Source: Eisenbergiella porci (GTDB taxonomy: Bacteria > Bacillota > Clostridia > Lachnospirales > Lachnospiraceae). Taken from it: DNA of 48,015 bases. The translations under genes and the position numbers were made by a program. Shown one piece after another: positions 1 through 8,002 of this stretch; the stretch's first letter is position 1, and every line of letters starts with the position of its first letter. The notes beneath the pieces are model-generated. The model ran no database searches. It saw only the letters and a program-made list of their open reading frames with translations, and had not been told where the DNA came from. The stretch lies in the NCBI RefSeq assembly GCF_009696275.1, contig NZ_VUMI01000042.1:1-48015 (forward strand), read 5' to 3'.

Positions 1-159
1 TTCAGCCCTTGTCACGATAAATTTTCTCCTTTGCGAAAAACTTTTTTTTATTTTATCATGCATCGGCTAAATCTTCAGTGCTTATCAGTAATTTTTGTGC
101 GAGAAATTTTCGCCTTTCAGAGCTGTTGAAAATGGTAGTTATTCGTAATAGTTCAGGCA

Positions 160-359
160 GGTTTGCGCAGTGAATGCGCAAACCGTGAGAAAACGTGGTG
201 GAAGCAAACATCCGCCCCCCTCGCCGAAGGCGACTTTTAATGGGCGGATGCAGTAACAGTTCGGCCGAAGGCTGAACTGTTACTGCAGTTCAGAACCTAT
301 ACTGTAATGTTTCCCTGTCAAAATTTATGCTTTCGGCAAAAACAGCTTCCGCCGAAAGC
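160..359. repeat. cluster of four back-to-back perfect stem-loops
   Basis: This gene-free stretch (1-493) holds consecutive strong inverted repeats. Arms 160-169/175-184 give 10 bp with a 5-nt loop. Arms 209-217/242-250 give 9 bp and enclose a small hairpin at 221-233. Arms 250-262/274-286 give 13 bp and extend inward through GGCC/GGC(T) to about 17 bp with a GAA loop. Arms 329-337/351-359 give 9 bp. The second and third stems share base 250, so they abut. The stems differ in sequence, so this is not a simple repeat array. The cluster lies 3' of the lysozyme gene. It could be an RNA-structured 3' end, a terminator cluster or a relic of a mobile hairpin element; the sequence does not decide. 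Confidence 0.7.
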
Positions 360-362
360 AAT

Positions 363-426
363 CAAAGACCCCGCCGCAAGCAGCGGGATATCAGACTTGC
401 AACGCTGCTAAGCAGCGGGGTCTTTG
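363..426. terminator. terminator-like hairpin after the lysozyme gene
   Basis: A perfect 12-bp stem pairs 363-374 with 415-426 (CAAAGACCCCGC against its complement). It sits just past the lysozyme stop codon on the minus strand. The GC-rich core and AAAG/CTTT ends resemble a bidirectional terminator, but there is no long T-run on either side, so the terminator role is an inference from position. Confidence 0.5.
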
Positions 427-447
427 GCCCTTGCGGCAGTCGCCAAA

Positions 448-467
448 TAGCCATGCAAGCATGGCTA
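448..467. repeat. tight 9-bp inverted repeat next to the lysozyme stop
   Basis: TAGCCATGC (448-456) and GCATGGCTA (459-467) are perfect complements separated by only two bases. It is the sixth palindrome of the cluster and lies about 27 bp beyond the 3' end of the lysozyme gene. A two-base loop is too tight for a stable RNA hairpin without opening the top pair, so it may act as a DNA site. Confidence 0.6.
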
Positions 468-493
468 CCTGGCTCGTTGCCCGCGGAAATAAA

Positions 494-3400
494 TCAGTAG
501 CCAAGATAGCTGATATTCAAATCCGTATAACCGCTGATTCCGCCGATTTTTCCTTTGGAGGAATACTGCCACATATCATATCTTCCGTTATACGTAGGTG
601 CGGCAGCATACTGGGCCAGCCAGATTTTGTAGCTTCCCAGGGCGCCTACGTTCAGCTTGGAGTTGAGCCATGTTTTATTGGCATAAACTCCCGCCGTATA
701 GCCGCTGTTGGCAATGGTCTGGCAATAAGCGTTAACAATCTGCGTTCTTGTTGCAGTATCCAGGCCGTCCGCACGGCCGCCGCTGGCTTCCACATCCAGA
801 AATACAGGATAGGAGATCTTATAATTTTTGATCAGCGCCACCGTCATGGAGGCCTCCTCCACCGCTTCAATCTGGTTTACCGCCTGAGTGAAGAAATAGA
901 TTCCTACCTTCAGCCCCGCGGCAGTCGCCCCCTGAATGTTGGCCCTGAATTTCGGATCTTCAATCAGCGCTCCCGTGGAAGAACCACGGTATCCGCATCG
1001 GATAATGACATAGGATACCCCTGAATTCCTTACTTCCGTCCAGTTAATATTGCCGTTATGCTTGGATACATCAATTCCCAGGACACCTGAGCCTGCATTC
1101 AGTGCGCCGTCGCTTCCAAAGGTATATTTCACACCCTGGATAACCTGTTCGCCGGTTACCTTGTTGCCGTTCTTATCGAAATAATAGCGCCTGCCGTCTA
1201 TGGTCTGCCAGCCGGTGTATTTGTACTCTGTGTTTTCATTGACTCTGTAGAAGGTATCATATTTGTAATAATCTGCAACCACTGCCGCCACGAATTTTCC
1301 ATCAGCGGTTTTAACATAGAGGAGATTGCCGCTTCTGTCCTTTAAAGGCGTCTTGGTATCATTCCTGGGATCGTCTCCCGTTACCGTCACTTCACAGGTC
1401 GCGGTCTTGGAAGTGTCCTCGGAGCTCTTTGCCGTTATTGTTACCTTACCGGGCCTCAGGGCTTTGATGGTTCCGTTTCCATGCTCTTCCAGAGAAACAA
1501 TGCTTTTATCCGAAGTATACCAGAGACAGCCTGTATATCCCGATGTGGTAATCGTGGGATTCAGCTTTACCGTATCCCCTACCTTCATGGTCAATTTATC
1601 CTTGTCAAGGACAATTTTTTCAACCTTGGCTGCAACTACGGTTAATTTCACTTTTTTGGACCTGGTATCGCCGTTTCTGTATTTCGCAGTAACCGTTATT
1701 TCCGTTTCGCCGGAGCGGATTGCCCTGATCTTGCCATTGCCATCCACCGTCGCATACTTGGTGTTGGCGATGGAGAAGGAGCGGCTTTCCACATCTCCTT
1801 TAATGGTGAAATAATCGTTTTTGGTTTCGCCTGCCGTTACCTTTACTTCTCTCACGTCAAACTCATTTTTTTCATCAGCTGTAACCTGGAAGGAAAATGT
1901 TGCTGTTTTGCCTGTGTCCTTCTTGGAGGTTGCGGTGATGGTAACCTTACCGGTATTGACGCAGGTCACTTTACCGTTTGCATCCACTTTGGCAATCTTT
2001 TCATCTGAGGATTTCCAGGTGACGGATGCATCTGCATTGGCCGGATCAGGAGTGATGGAAAGCTGAACCGTGGTTCCTTTCTTACCGCCGTCTGCACCGG
2101 TTATTTTAATGCTCTTTAATACAGCCTCCGCCTCTTTCACCGTCACGGAAATATTCCCTGATTTTCCTCCCGCTTCCGCTGTGATGGTTACGGTTCCGGC
2201 CTTTATGCCAGTTACATTGCCGCCGTCCACGGTTGCAATACTTGTATCCGAGGAGGACCACCTGATGCTATCATAGCTGGCTCCATCAGGCGAGACTTTA
2301 GCCGTCAGGGTAATGCTGCCGCCTGCGGTTACGGCAGAATCTCCGGTAATCGTTACGTTTTGTACCGGATTTTCTTTGGCGGATACTGTTACATCCGCGG
2401 TTGCCGTCTTACCTCCGCTGTTGGTGGTTACGGTAATTGTTGCATTACCTGCGCCTACAAAGTTAACGGTTCCGCCGCTTACCTTTGCTACGCTTTCGTT
2501 GCTGCTGGACCATCTGATACTCTTATCCGCAGCATTATCCGGGCTGACCTGGGCACTGAGTGTTGCACTCTCTCCTACCTTTCCCGAAAGGCTGGACGGG
2601 CTTAATGATACGCCTGTTACCTCCACCGGGCCGGGATCCGGATCTGACGGCTCAGGATCCGGTTTGGAAGGATCCGGGTCAGGATTGGAAGGCTCCGATG
2701 GATTATCCGTAGACTCCGAAGGTTTGGAGCCGGGTTCCTCATCAGAAACAGACGGCTGATTTGTATCCGATGTTTTTGTGCCACCGCCTTCGGTTATTGG
2801 CTGTGCCGTATCATTTTCCCTCATTATCCAGGGCTTCTGTGACTTCATGCCGGACAATTTATCAAATGTAATACTCGCCGAAGCAGAAGGATCCGGAATA
2901 TCGGATTTCTTCACTTCCACATATTCCCCCTTGCCGTCGGTGCTGCCTATCGGTGTTTTGGTTGATTCCACCCATTCCACGGTATCCTGGATTACCGATT
3001 CCGTCTGGGTTTTAACCTGTGTATCCTCTTTGGCGGCGTTTACCTCAGATTCTTTTTTGACCTCATCACTGACATCGATTTTCTTATATTCAATATGATC
3101 CTTTACGGTAACCTCCTGGGCATCCGAAGGCATGGCATATCCCTCCTGGTTCTCCGGGCCGGTTATTCTAACCGTATATTTGCCAGGGGTAATTCCGGTC
3201 AGATAAATAATTCCATCCGTATTATCATCATCTTTGTTATATGTTTTATCCGGTCCCTTGATCTCCACCTGGAAATCCACATGAGGAATCAGCTTTCCGG
3301 TCTTCCTGTTAACGAACTTGATTTTCAGGTCCTTTTCCACAGAAGTCATGTTCAGGCCTACCTGAACGTCGGAATTATCATCCTTTTCGTTATATTCCTC

Positions 3401-4723
3401 CGATTCCTCCATAGACTCCGAGAAATCCGCCGCTTCCTGTTTCGCCTTATGCGCATCCGCAACGGCCATGAAAGTACTTTCCCCTGCTATATTGAGCTGT
3501 GAAAGATTTTGTCCCACAGAGGCAAAAGCATCCACCTGTTCATCTACAGTCTTGGCATTCGCAAGTACGGAGAATGTAACTACGGCAAAAATGCATACGA
3601 AAATCCCCATGAAACCTACTACTTTGTCCATTGTATGCAGGCTGTTCCAAAATTCCACCACAGGATTTTCCTGTTTTTTATGGGATGCGCTTTTTCTGCC
3701 GGGATTCCGGGAAGAGGTATTTTCTGCATAGTCCCTGCTTTTACCGGAAGGCGGCTGGGTACGTTTTTTCGCATTGGCCGTGCGTACTTCAGCTTCCTCG
3801 TCCCAGTTGTCATTCTCACGGGGACGGCGTTTTCCGGCATTTCTATCCGACTGTGAACGGCGTATATATTCTTCCCTTTCAGTTCCTCTGTATTCCGAAG
3901 CCCTCTTGCTTTTTTCCGGGCCAGCTGCCGCAGCTTTGGAGTTCGCGCTGCGTTCGGCGCCGTTTCTTGCAGCCATCGCAGCGGAGGATGTCCTGTTGGG
4001 CCGTTCGGAATCCGCCATACGGGGTGTCTGCGAGCCCTGACGGGATTCATATCTTTCCGAGCGCGGCGGGCGGGCGGCGGCATCTTTTCCAGAATCATGT
4101 TTCACCGGCTGTCTTTTCTCCGCAGGATCTTGGCGGCGGGATTCTCTTGTGTCCGTCTGCGGTTTCTGACGGCTCCGTTCAGCGGAGGTGTTCCTTTTAT
4201 CGGCAGTTTTACCAGCTTCCTGGCGCCTGGTTTCTATCTCCGGGCGGTTAGAAGAGACTTTTCTTTCTCCGGTTCTCTCTGTCGCCGGACGTCTGCTTTC
4301 CGGCCGATTACTGCCTTCCGTCCGGTAACCGCCTTCCTTTCCGCTTCGTTTTTCTCCTGCGTCACCGCGGGGAGCCGCCGCTTCGCCTCTGGCAGCTGCC
4401 TGACTGCGGGGCACCGTCTGACTGAGGGGCCCCGCTTCTTCCCTGCGTATGCTGCCGGCTGCGTTCCCGTTGGAAGCGCCAGGCGCAATCTGCCTGGAAA
4501 TACGCGCTGCCGTTTCCGTAAGATCCTGCGTATCCTCGAAATCATCTTCGCTGATTTCCCATTGGGACAGCAGGCTTTCTGTTACTTTTTCTATTTTCCC
4601 CGACAGCTGTTCTTCTTCGGTACCGGCTGTTCTCTGCGGCTTTTCATCGCTGGGATTCGACATTCTTCTTCCTGTTTTTTCCAGAACAGCTTTCTGATTT
4701 TTATCTGTTGGTTGATTAGGCAT
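494..4723 (-). CDS. membrane-anchored GH25 lysozyme with Big_2 domains
   Basis: Predicted 1409-aa cell-wall muramidase. Residues 1 to about 365 are a charged, low-complexity, Arg/Glu/Ser-rich segment, followed by one membrane helix at about 370-395, which suggests a type II topology with a cytoplasmic N-terminus. Outside come a SpaA/Cna-B-like domain (about 457-551), an Asp/Pro-rich linker (about 690), five bacterial Ig-like group 2 domains (about 700-1140), glucan/choline-binding-type repeats (YYFDKNGNKVTG), and a C-terminal GH25 domain from about 1213. The GH25 motifs DVSKHNG and FLDVEASGG, with catalytic Asp and Glu, are intact. GH25 enzymes cleave the MurNAc-GlcNAc bond of peptidoglycan. 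The ATG is preceded by GGAG and a plausible promoter lies at 4855-4884. Unusual: the long cytoplasmic tail. Confidence 0.9.
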   Translation of the reverse strand: MPNQPTDKNQKAVLEKTGRRMSNPSDEKPQRTAGTEEEQLSGKIEKVTESLLSQWEISEDDFEDTQDLTETAARISRQIAPGASNGNAAGSIRREEAGPLSQTVPRSQAAARGEAAAPRGDAGEKRSGKEGGYRTEGSNRPESRRPATERTGERKVSSNRPEIETRRQEAGKTADKRNTSAERSRQKPQTDTRESRRQDPAEKRQPVKHDSGKDAAARPPRSERYESRQGSQTPRMADSERPNRTSSAAMAARNGAERSANSKAAAAGPEKSKRASEYRGTEREEYIRRSQSDRNAGKRRPRENDNWDEEAEVRTANAKKRTQPPSGKSRDYAENTSSRNPGRKSASHKKQENPVVEFWNSLHTMDKVVGFMGIFVCIFAVVTFSVLANAKTVDEQVDAFASVGQNLSQLNIAGESTFMAVADAHKAKQEAADFSESMEESEEYNEKDDNSDVQVGLNMTSVEKDLKIKFVNRKTGKLIPHVDFQVEIKGPDKTYNKDDDNTDGIIYLTGITPGKYTVRITGPENQEGYAMPSDAQEVTVKDHIEYKKIDVSDEVKKESEVNAAKEDTQVKTQTESVIQDTVEWVESTKTPIGSTDGKGEYVEVKKSDIPDPSASASITFDKLSGMKSQKPWIMRENDTAQPITEGGGTKTSDTNQPSVSDEEPGSKPSESTDNPSEPSNPDPDPSKPDPEPSDPDPGPVEVTGVSLSPSSLSGKVGESATLSAQVSPDNAADKSIRWSSSNESVAKVSGGTVNFVGAGNATITVTTNSGGKTATADVTVSAKENPVQNVTITGDSAVTAGGSITLTAKVSPDGASYDSIRWSSSDTSIATVDGGNVTGIKAGTVTITAEAGGKSGNISVTVKEAEAVLKSIKITGADGGKKGTTVQLSITPDPANADASVTWKSSDEKIAKVDANGKVTCVNTGKVTITATSKKDTGKTATFSFQVTADEKNEFDVREVKVTAGETKNDYFTIKGDVESRSFSIANTKYATVDGNGKIRAIRSGETEITVTAKYRNGDTRSKKVKLTVVAAKVEKIVLDKDKLTMKVGDTVKLNPTITTSGYTGCLWYTSDKSIVSLEEHGNGTIKALRPGKVTITAKSSEDTSKTATCEVTVTGDDPRNDTKTPLKDRSGNLLYVKTADGKFVAAVVADYYKYDTFYRVNENTEYKYTGWQTIDGRRYYFDKNGNKVTGEQVIQGVKYTFGSDGALNAGSGVLGIDVSKHNGNINWTEVRNSGVSYVIIRCGYRGSSTGALIEDPKFRANIQGATAAGLKVGIYFFTQAVNQIEAVEEASMTVALIKNYKISYPVFLDVEASGGRADGLDTATRTQIVNAYCQTIANSGYTAGVYANKTWLNSKLNVGALGSYKIWLAQYAAAPTYNGRYDMWQYSSKGKIGGISGYTDLNISYLGY

Positions 4724-4854
4724 GATTCATTCTCCGTTTTCTGCAGTTCTGAATTAAAGAAAACCGGCGCATCGAACCTCACCGGAGCTATACAGAACCC
4801 GTTTACAGTAAAATCCGGGACATGCCGCTGCGACGGCATTTTTCCCGCAGAAAC

Positions 4855-4884
4855 AGTATACCACACCCCTTCCTCACGGTTCAA
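4855..4884 (-). promoter_or_regulatory. candidate sigma-A promoter for the lysozyme gene
   Basis: On the minus strand a -35 element TTGAAC (4879-4884) and a -10 element TATACT (4855-4860) are separated by 18 bp. They lie about 130 bp upstream of the lysozyme ATG. The remainder of the gene-free stretch 4724-5152 shows no other clear signal. Confidence 0.45.
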
Positions 4885-5152
4885 CCTTGCTTCCTCTTTT
4901 TCCAGCAATTACTTCCTTAATATTCTCTTAATTTTCCTTTTGTTCCTTGGTCTGCCGGGCGGATTTCATCCTTTTCCTTCTCCTCATACCGTAAGAATCC
5001 GCATTTTTTGTCGAATACTTTTCATTGCGGCTTCTGGCATGATATGACAGAATAAGAGGGAAAGAAAGTTAAAAAAACAGCGTTTTCTGCTTTCCTGTGC
5101 GGTGCATGTCAAACACGGGGCGGAGAGTCAAAAAGAAAAGGAGTGATTCGTC

Positions 5153-5503
5153 ATGATGTATATCCATTACTGCAAATATTGCCGTCGAATTCACATTCTC
5201 AACGGCCACAAGGTGTATTGCCCGGCCTGCAGCGGCAAGCTGACGGAGCTGGGGATTTCGTACATGAAATATGTGAACCTGAGCAAGGAGGAGCGCGGCC
5301 AGCTGAAAGAAAAATGTGCGGATGAAAAAAGCCTGAAGGAGCTTTCCGTGGAATACCGGATGCATCGGTACAGCAAATGGTTCAAGGCGCTGCCGTCCGG
5401 CATAAATTCTGACAAAGTCATTGCTGCGGCCACCGCTTCTACAGATAGTAAACAATCACGCCTGCCAGAATACAGCCCACGCCTGCGAGTTTCCGTTTCG
5501 TAA
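5153..5503 (+). CDS. small zinc-ribbon protein, function unknown
   Basis: A 116-aa protein with two CxxC pairs near its N-terminus (CKYC and CPAC), consistent with a treble-clef or rubredoxin-like zinc ribbon, followed by a charged helical region. AAAGGAG lies 9 bp before the first of two adjacent ATGs, and the first is chosen here. There is no signal peptide or membrane segment, so it is probably cytoplasmic. The last 65 bp run antisense into the end of the convergent EamA gene, so the C-terminal ~22 residues may be a tail gained by loss of an earlier stop. I recognise the fold class but not a named family. Confidence 0.7.
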   Translation: MMYIHYCKYCRRIHILNGHKVYCPACSGKLTELGISYMKYVNLSKEERGQLKEKCADEKSLKELSVEYRMHRYSKWFKALPSGINSDKVIAAATASTDSKQSRLPEYSPRLRVSVS

Positions 5504-5780
5504 TTTTTTCCGAGAAGAAAAGCCGGCTGAGCAGAAGGACAAGCACATAGCCAAAGGATTCAATCACCGGACCATTCATAAAGGAAAGGCCTCGGAGGCC
5601 GCTGACATTCAGTATGGTAGAACCTACAAGCAGTATATATCCGCTGATTACATAGGGATTCAGATATTCGCGGATAAAGGAGCCGTACTGTCTGCAGGCG
5701 GCTTTTTTTAAAAGAACCTGGGAAAAAGAGGCTGCCAGAACGCCTGCGAAAAGGAACAGGTAATAGATATTAAGCTTCAT
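5439..5780 (-). CDS. half-size EamA/SMR-type transporter, subunit 2
   Basis: A 113-aa very hydrophobic protein with about four membrane helices, matching half an EamA (drug/metabolite transporter) unit. Its start overlaps the end of the upstream half-transporter by 11 bp, with GGAGG inside that gene, so the two are translationally coupled and probably form a heterodimer. Paired half-size EamA proteins such as ArnE/ArnF flip polyprenyl-phosphate-linked sugars across the membrane. Given the many lipid-sugar glycosyltransferases nearby, a flippase role fits, but a multidrug (EmrE-like) role is not excluded. Confidence 0.75.
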   Translation of the reverse strand: MKLNIYYLFLFAGVLAASFSQVLLKKAACRQYGSFIREYLNPYVISGYILLVGSTILNVSGLRGLSFMNGPVIESFGYVLVLLLSRLFFSEKITKRKLAGVGCILAGVIVYYL

Positions 5781-6144
5781 CGCACAGTTCCTCCTTCTGC
5801 TGTCCGCCGTTAACGATTATTGTCCCGGTAATTACCAGGGCTACGCCGATTATGTTTTTCAGGGTTATTTTGTCATGAAATATTACTCCGGCCCAGATAA
5901 GGGACCAGAGCAGGGCCATGGCCCGGTTTGTATAGGCAATGGATAATTCGAATTTTTTTATCATCTGCTGCCATAAAAGGGCGTAAATCGCCAAAATGGC
6001 GAGTTCGGCGCCGTAGAAGAGGAAGAAATTAAGTGATAATGTGGGGTGGCCGCTGGCCAGCTTAGCCATTACTGTGGAAAGTGTGTATATGGCGATTACG
6101 GCTTGAAGAATGAGGATGTCTTTCAGGGTGATTTTCTTTTTCAT
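5770..6144 (-). CDS. half-size EamA/SMR-type transporter, subunit 1
   Basis: A 124-aa protein with four predicted membrane helices and a short charged C-terminus (QQKEELCDEA). It has the usual EamA half-domain pattern, with an early Lys in helix 1 and a Gly-rich final helix (IIGVALVITGTIIVNGG). AGGAG stands 9 bp before the ATG. It is the first gene of a two-gene unit with the 113-aa partner. The proposed role is one half of a dimeric small-molecule or lipid-linked sugar flippase at the cytoplasmic membrane. The upstream region contains an unusual G-rich tract (6211-6263). Confidence 0.75.
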   Translation of the reverse strand: MKKKITLKDILILQAVIAIYTLSTVMAKLASGHPTLSLNFFLFYGAELAILAIYALLWQQMIKKFELSIAYTNRAMALLWSLIWAGVIFHDKITLKNIIGVALVITGTIIVNGGQQKEELCDEA

Positions 6145-6210
6145 GGGGAGTGTCTCCTTGGCTTAGTTTTTTGGATGAGGGGATTATTGTGTGATTATAG
6201 CAGGTTTTAT

Positions 6211-6263
6211 GGGGGTTGGGAAGATGTGGGGGAGGGGAAAATGGTGGGGAGAAGGGTTTGGGG
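6211..6263 (+). other. G-rich tract with quadruplex potential
   Basis: Seven runs of three to five G fall within 53 bp (6211-6215, 6218-6220, 6228-6232, 6234-6237, 6246-6249, 6253-6255, 6260-6263) with loops of 1 to 8 bases. This satisfies the usual intramolecular G-quadruplex pattern. It lies just upstream of the minus-strand transporter pair and just left of the second hairpin cluster. Confidence 0.6.
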
Positions 6264-6285
6264 TGTTGGCGGGCCTCAGCCATGC

Positions 6286-6352
6286 CATTCATAATTTGGC
6301 GGGAGGTTATGTTGTGTGTTGCTTTTTTGTTGTGGACGCCAAATTATGAATG
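6286..6352. repeat. perfect 16-bp inverted repeat
   Basis: Arms 6286-6301 and 6337-6352 are exact complements (CATTCATAATTTGGCG) with a 35-nt T/G-rich loop. It is the first of four strong palindromes filling the spacer 6280-6600 between the divergent transporter and SGNH genes. No coding frame explains it. Confidence 0.75.
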
Positions 6353-6368
6353 AGGGCTGGCGCCCAAT

Positions 6369-6433
6369 AGAAATACAGATAGAAACAGTCCTTAGTGAGC
6401 AAGCTCCCACGGGCTGTTTCTATCTGTATTTCT
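6369..6433. repeat. perfect 20-bp inverted repeat, about 23 bp with wobble
   Basis: Arms 6369-6388 and 6414-6433 are exact complements. The stem continues inward through TCC/GGG (one G-T pair) to about 23 bp. The 19-nt apical part holds a further imperfect small hairpin (GTGAGC against GCTCCCAC). This is the longest perfect palindrome in the window. Its length exceeds that of a typical terminator stem and there is no T-tract. Confidence 0.8.
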
Positions 6434-6491
6434 GCATGGCTTGGGGGTGTCAAAGTCTTAATTTTAACTATTCAGTACCCCTCACAGTTAC

Positions 6492-6535
6492 TGCTAAAAT
6501 CCATCCTAAATCGCCTTTGGCGATGGATTTTAGCA
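6492..6535. repeat. 13-bp inverted repeat with nested hairpin
   Basis: Arms 6492-6504 and 6523-6535 are exact complements (TGCTAAAATCCAT). The loop contains a second small stem TCGCC/GGCGA (6511-6515/6519-6523). It is part of the four-palindrome block before the SGNH-like gene. Confidence 0.7.
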
Positions 6536-6555
6536 CTCTTGAATCACTTTCTTAC

Positions 6556-6598
6556 GGTCAGCGCAAAGCGCTGGCCTGCGCAGCTAAATGCGCTGACC
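6556..6598. repeat. 9-bp GC-rich inverted repeat with alternative inner stems
   Basis: Arms GGTCAGCGC (6556-6564) and GCGCTGACC (6590-6598) pair exactly. The enclosed sequence repeats GCGC three times (GCGCAAAGCGC, CTGCGCAG), so several alternative pairings are possible. It ends about 80 bp upstream of the start codon of the next gene and could lie in its 5' leader. Confidence 0.6.
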
Positions 6599-6681
6599 TA
6601 CTGAGCAGTTACAATTTTTCCTTATAATATGGACACTTGGGGCCTATAATGGTAGTATAGAGTCGGTAAAGGAGGTAATTT

Positions 6682-7839
6682 ATGACAGATAAGGACAGAA
6701 TGGAACAGTCGGGGGAGATTGATGAATTCTGGGAGTTGGATGAGGCTTCGGATACTGCTGCCCAGAAGGGTTCCGGGAAGCGGCAGGAGGGGCAGGATAC
6801 TGTCGGCCGCAAAGCTTCCCCGCATAGTACTGCTTCCCGCCGGGGTGTGTCGGGTAAAAATACCGGCAGACGCAGAAAAAGGAAAAATACGGAAACCTAC
6901 GTTCACTATATAATTGCTGCCGTTCTTGCGGCAATGCTGATATTTGCTGTTGTCAAGCTGGTTGTGTGGAATATTGGGAAGGATTCCGGGTATGACCCCA
7001 ATGCGGATTCTTCGGAATTTGAAGTGGAAGCCCTGGATTATATCCAGCCGCTGGATCCAGAGTTGCTTAAAGGGCGGGAGGATGACGGCGTCAACACTAT
7101 CGTCTGTCTTGGGAACCATCCTTTTTCCGATGAACGGGGAAAAGACGGCCTTGCGGAGTTAATTGCCGAGAAGTGTGATGCCACGGTTTATAACGGTGCA
7201 TTTCCGGATTCCTATATTTCTATGAAAAATACCGAGTATACCGACAGCTATCCTCAGGATGCGCTCAGCCTGTATCTGGTAACAGCCTCCATATGCGGCG
7301 GGAATTTTGACCTTATGGAACATGCTGTGGATTTGCTTTCAGAATCTGACAAGGCTTACAGGGAAGCGCTGGATACCCTGAAAAGTGTGGATTTTTCCAA
7401 GGTTGATATGATCGTCATCATGTATGATCTGAATGATTACATGGATAAACGGCCTGTTATGGATGAAAATAATGACATCAACCTGCTTACCTGGAACGGC
7501 GCGCTGAATGCTTCTCTTCAGGAAATCCAGAAGACCTATCCTTACATCCGTCTGGTGGTCCTGTCTCCTTCCTACGGGCAGTTTGAGGATGGTGGCGGCA
7601 AGATGGTTAACGGGGATACGGAGGATTTCGGCAACGGCGTGCTTCCTGATTATGTGCTGCATGAAATTGATGTGGCTATGGCAAACGGGGTTAGTATTCT
7701 TGATAATTATTATGGGACCATTAATGAAGATGAGGCAAAGAATTGCCTGACAGACGGATACCGGCTGAATAAAAAGGGACGGGAAAAGGTTGCGGGGCGG
7801 TTTGCAAAGGAAATTTTTCATGTTGGGGAAGAAAAATAG
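6682..7839 (+). CDS. membrane-anchored SGNH-fold protein, probably non-catalytic
   Basis: A 385-aa protein with a cytoplasmic charged N-terminus, one membrane helix at about 75-95 and an extracellular SGNH-like domain from about 135. It aligns by eye with the SGNH lipoprotein at 24391-25425. There the block I motif is GDSIW and the last block is DGVH; here they read GNHPF (Gly144-Asn145-His146) and DGYR (Asp358, Arg361). The nucleophilic Ser is therefore His and the catalytic His is Arg, while the block III region LNDY is kept. This suggests a pseudoenzyme with a binding or scaffold role. AAAGGAGG lies 7 bp before the ATG. It is monocistronic, with a terminator hairpin downstream. Confidence 0.8.
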   Translation: MTDKDRMEQSGEIDEFWELDEASDTAAQKGSGKRQEGQDTVGRKASPHSTASRRGVSGKNTGRRRKRKNTETYVHYIIAAVLAAMLIFAVVKLVVWNIGKDSGYDPNADSSEFEVEALDYIQPLDPELLKGREDDGVNTIVCLGNHPFSDERGKDGLAELIAEKCDATVYNGAFPDSYISMKNTEYTDSYPQDALSLYLVTASICGGNFDLMEHAVDLLSESDKAYREALDTLKSVDFSKVDMIVIMYDLNDYMDKRPVMDENNDINLLTWNGALNASLQEIQKTYPYIRLVVLSPSYGQFEDGGGKMVNGDTEDFGNGVLPDYVLHEIDVAMANGVSILDNYYGTINEDEAKNCLTDGYRLNKKGREKVAGRFAKEIFHVGEEK

Positions 7840-7850
7840 GTTGTAAAGTA

Positions 7851-7901
7851 AAAGGGCATCGGTATTCGGCCGCAATTCGCGGCCGGGTAACGGCGCCCTT
7901 T
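7851..7901. terminator. two-tier hairpin terminator between convergent genes
   Basis: The outer stem AAAGGGC/GCCCTTT (7851-7857/7895-7901) encloses a 7-bp GC stem CGGCCGC/GCGGCCG (7867-7873/7879-7885). A TTTCTTCT tract follows on the plus strand. It lies 12 bp after the SGNH-like gene and could also end the leftward operon whose last stop is at 8003. Confidence 0.7.
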
Positions 7902-8002
7902 CTTCTATTAATCACACAGTTTTAGTACCTGCCTGTTCTATTCCATTATATATACTGCCTTTTTACATCGGATACTGTTCTTCGTTTTAATCAAGAGGGA
8001 TT

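Noticed and set aside
160-467. CRISPR array or integron attC array
   Set aside because: The palindromes have different sequences and irregular spacing, with no repeated unit and no cas or integrase genes nearby.
3631-5047. Long plus-strand open frames inside and beyond the lysozyme gene
   Set aside because: They are antisense to the Arg/Ser/Glu-rich low-complexity part of the lysozyme, have no ribosome binding sites and no recognisable domains; biased composition alone keeps the frames open.
6637-6660. Promoter with TATAAT near 6645 for the SGNH-like gene
   Set aside because: A TATAAT is present but I could not find a -35 at suitable spacing; left out of the features.
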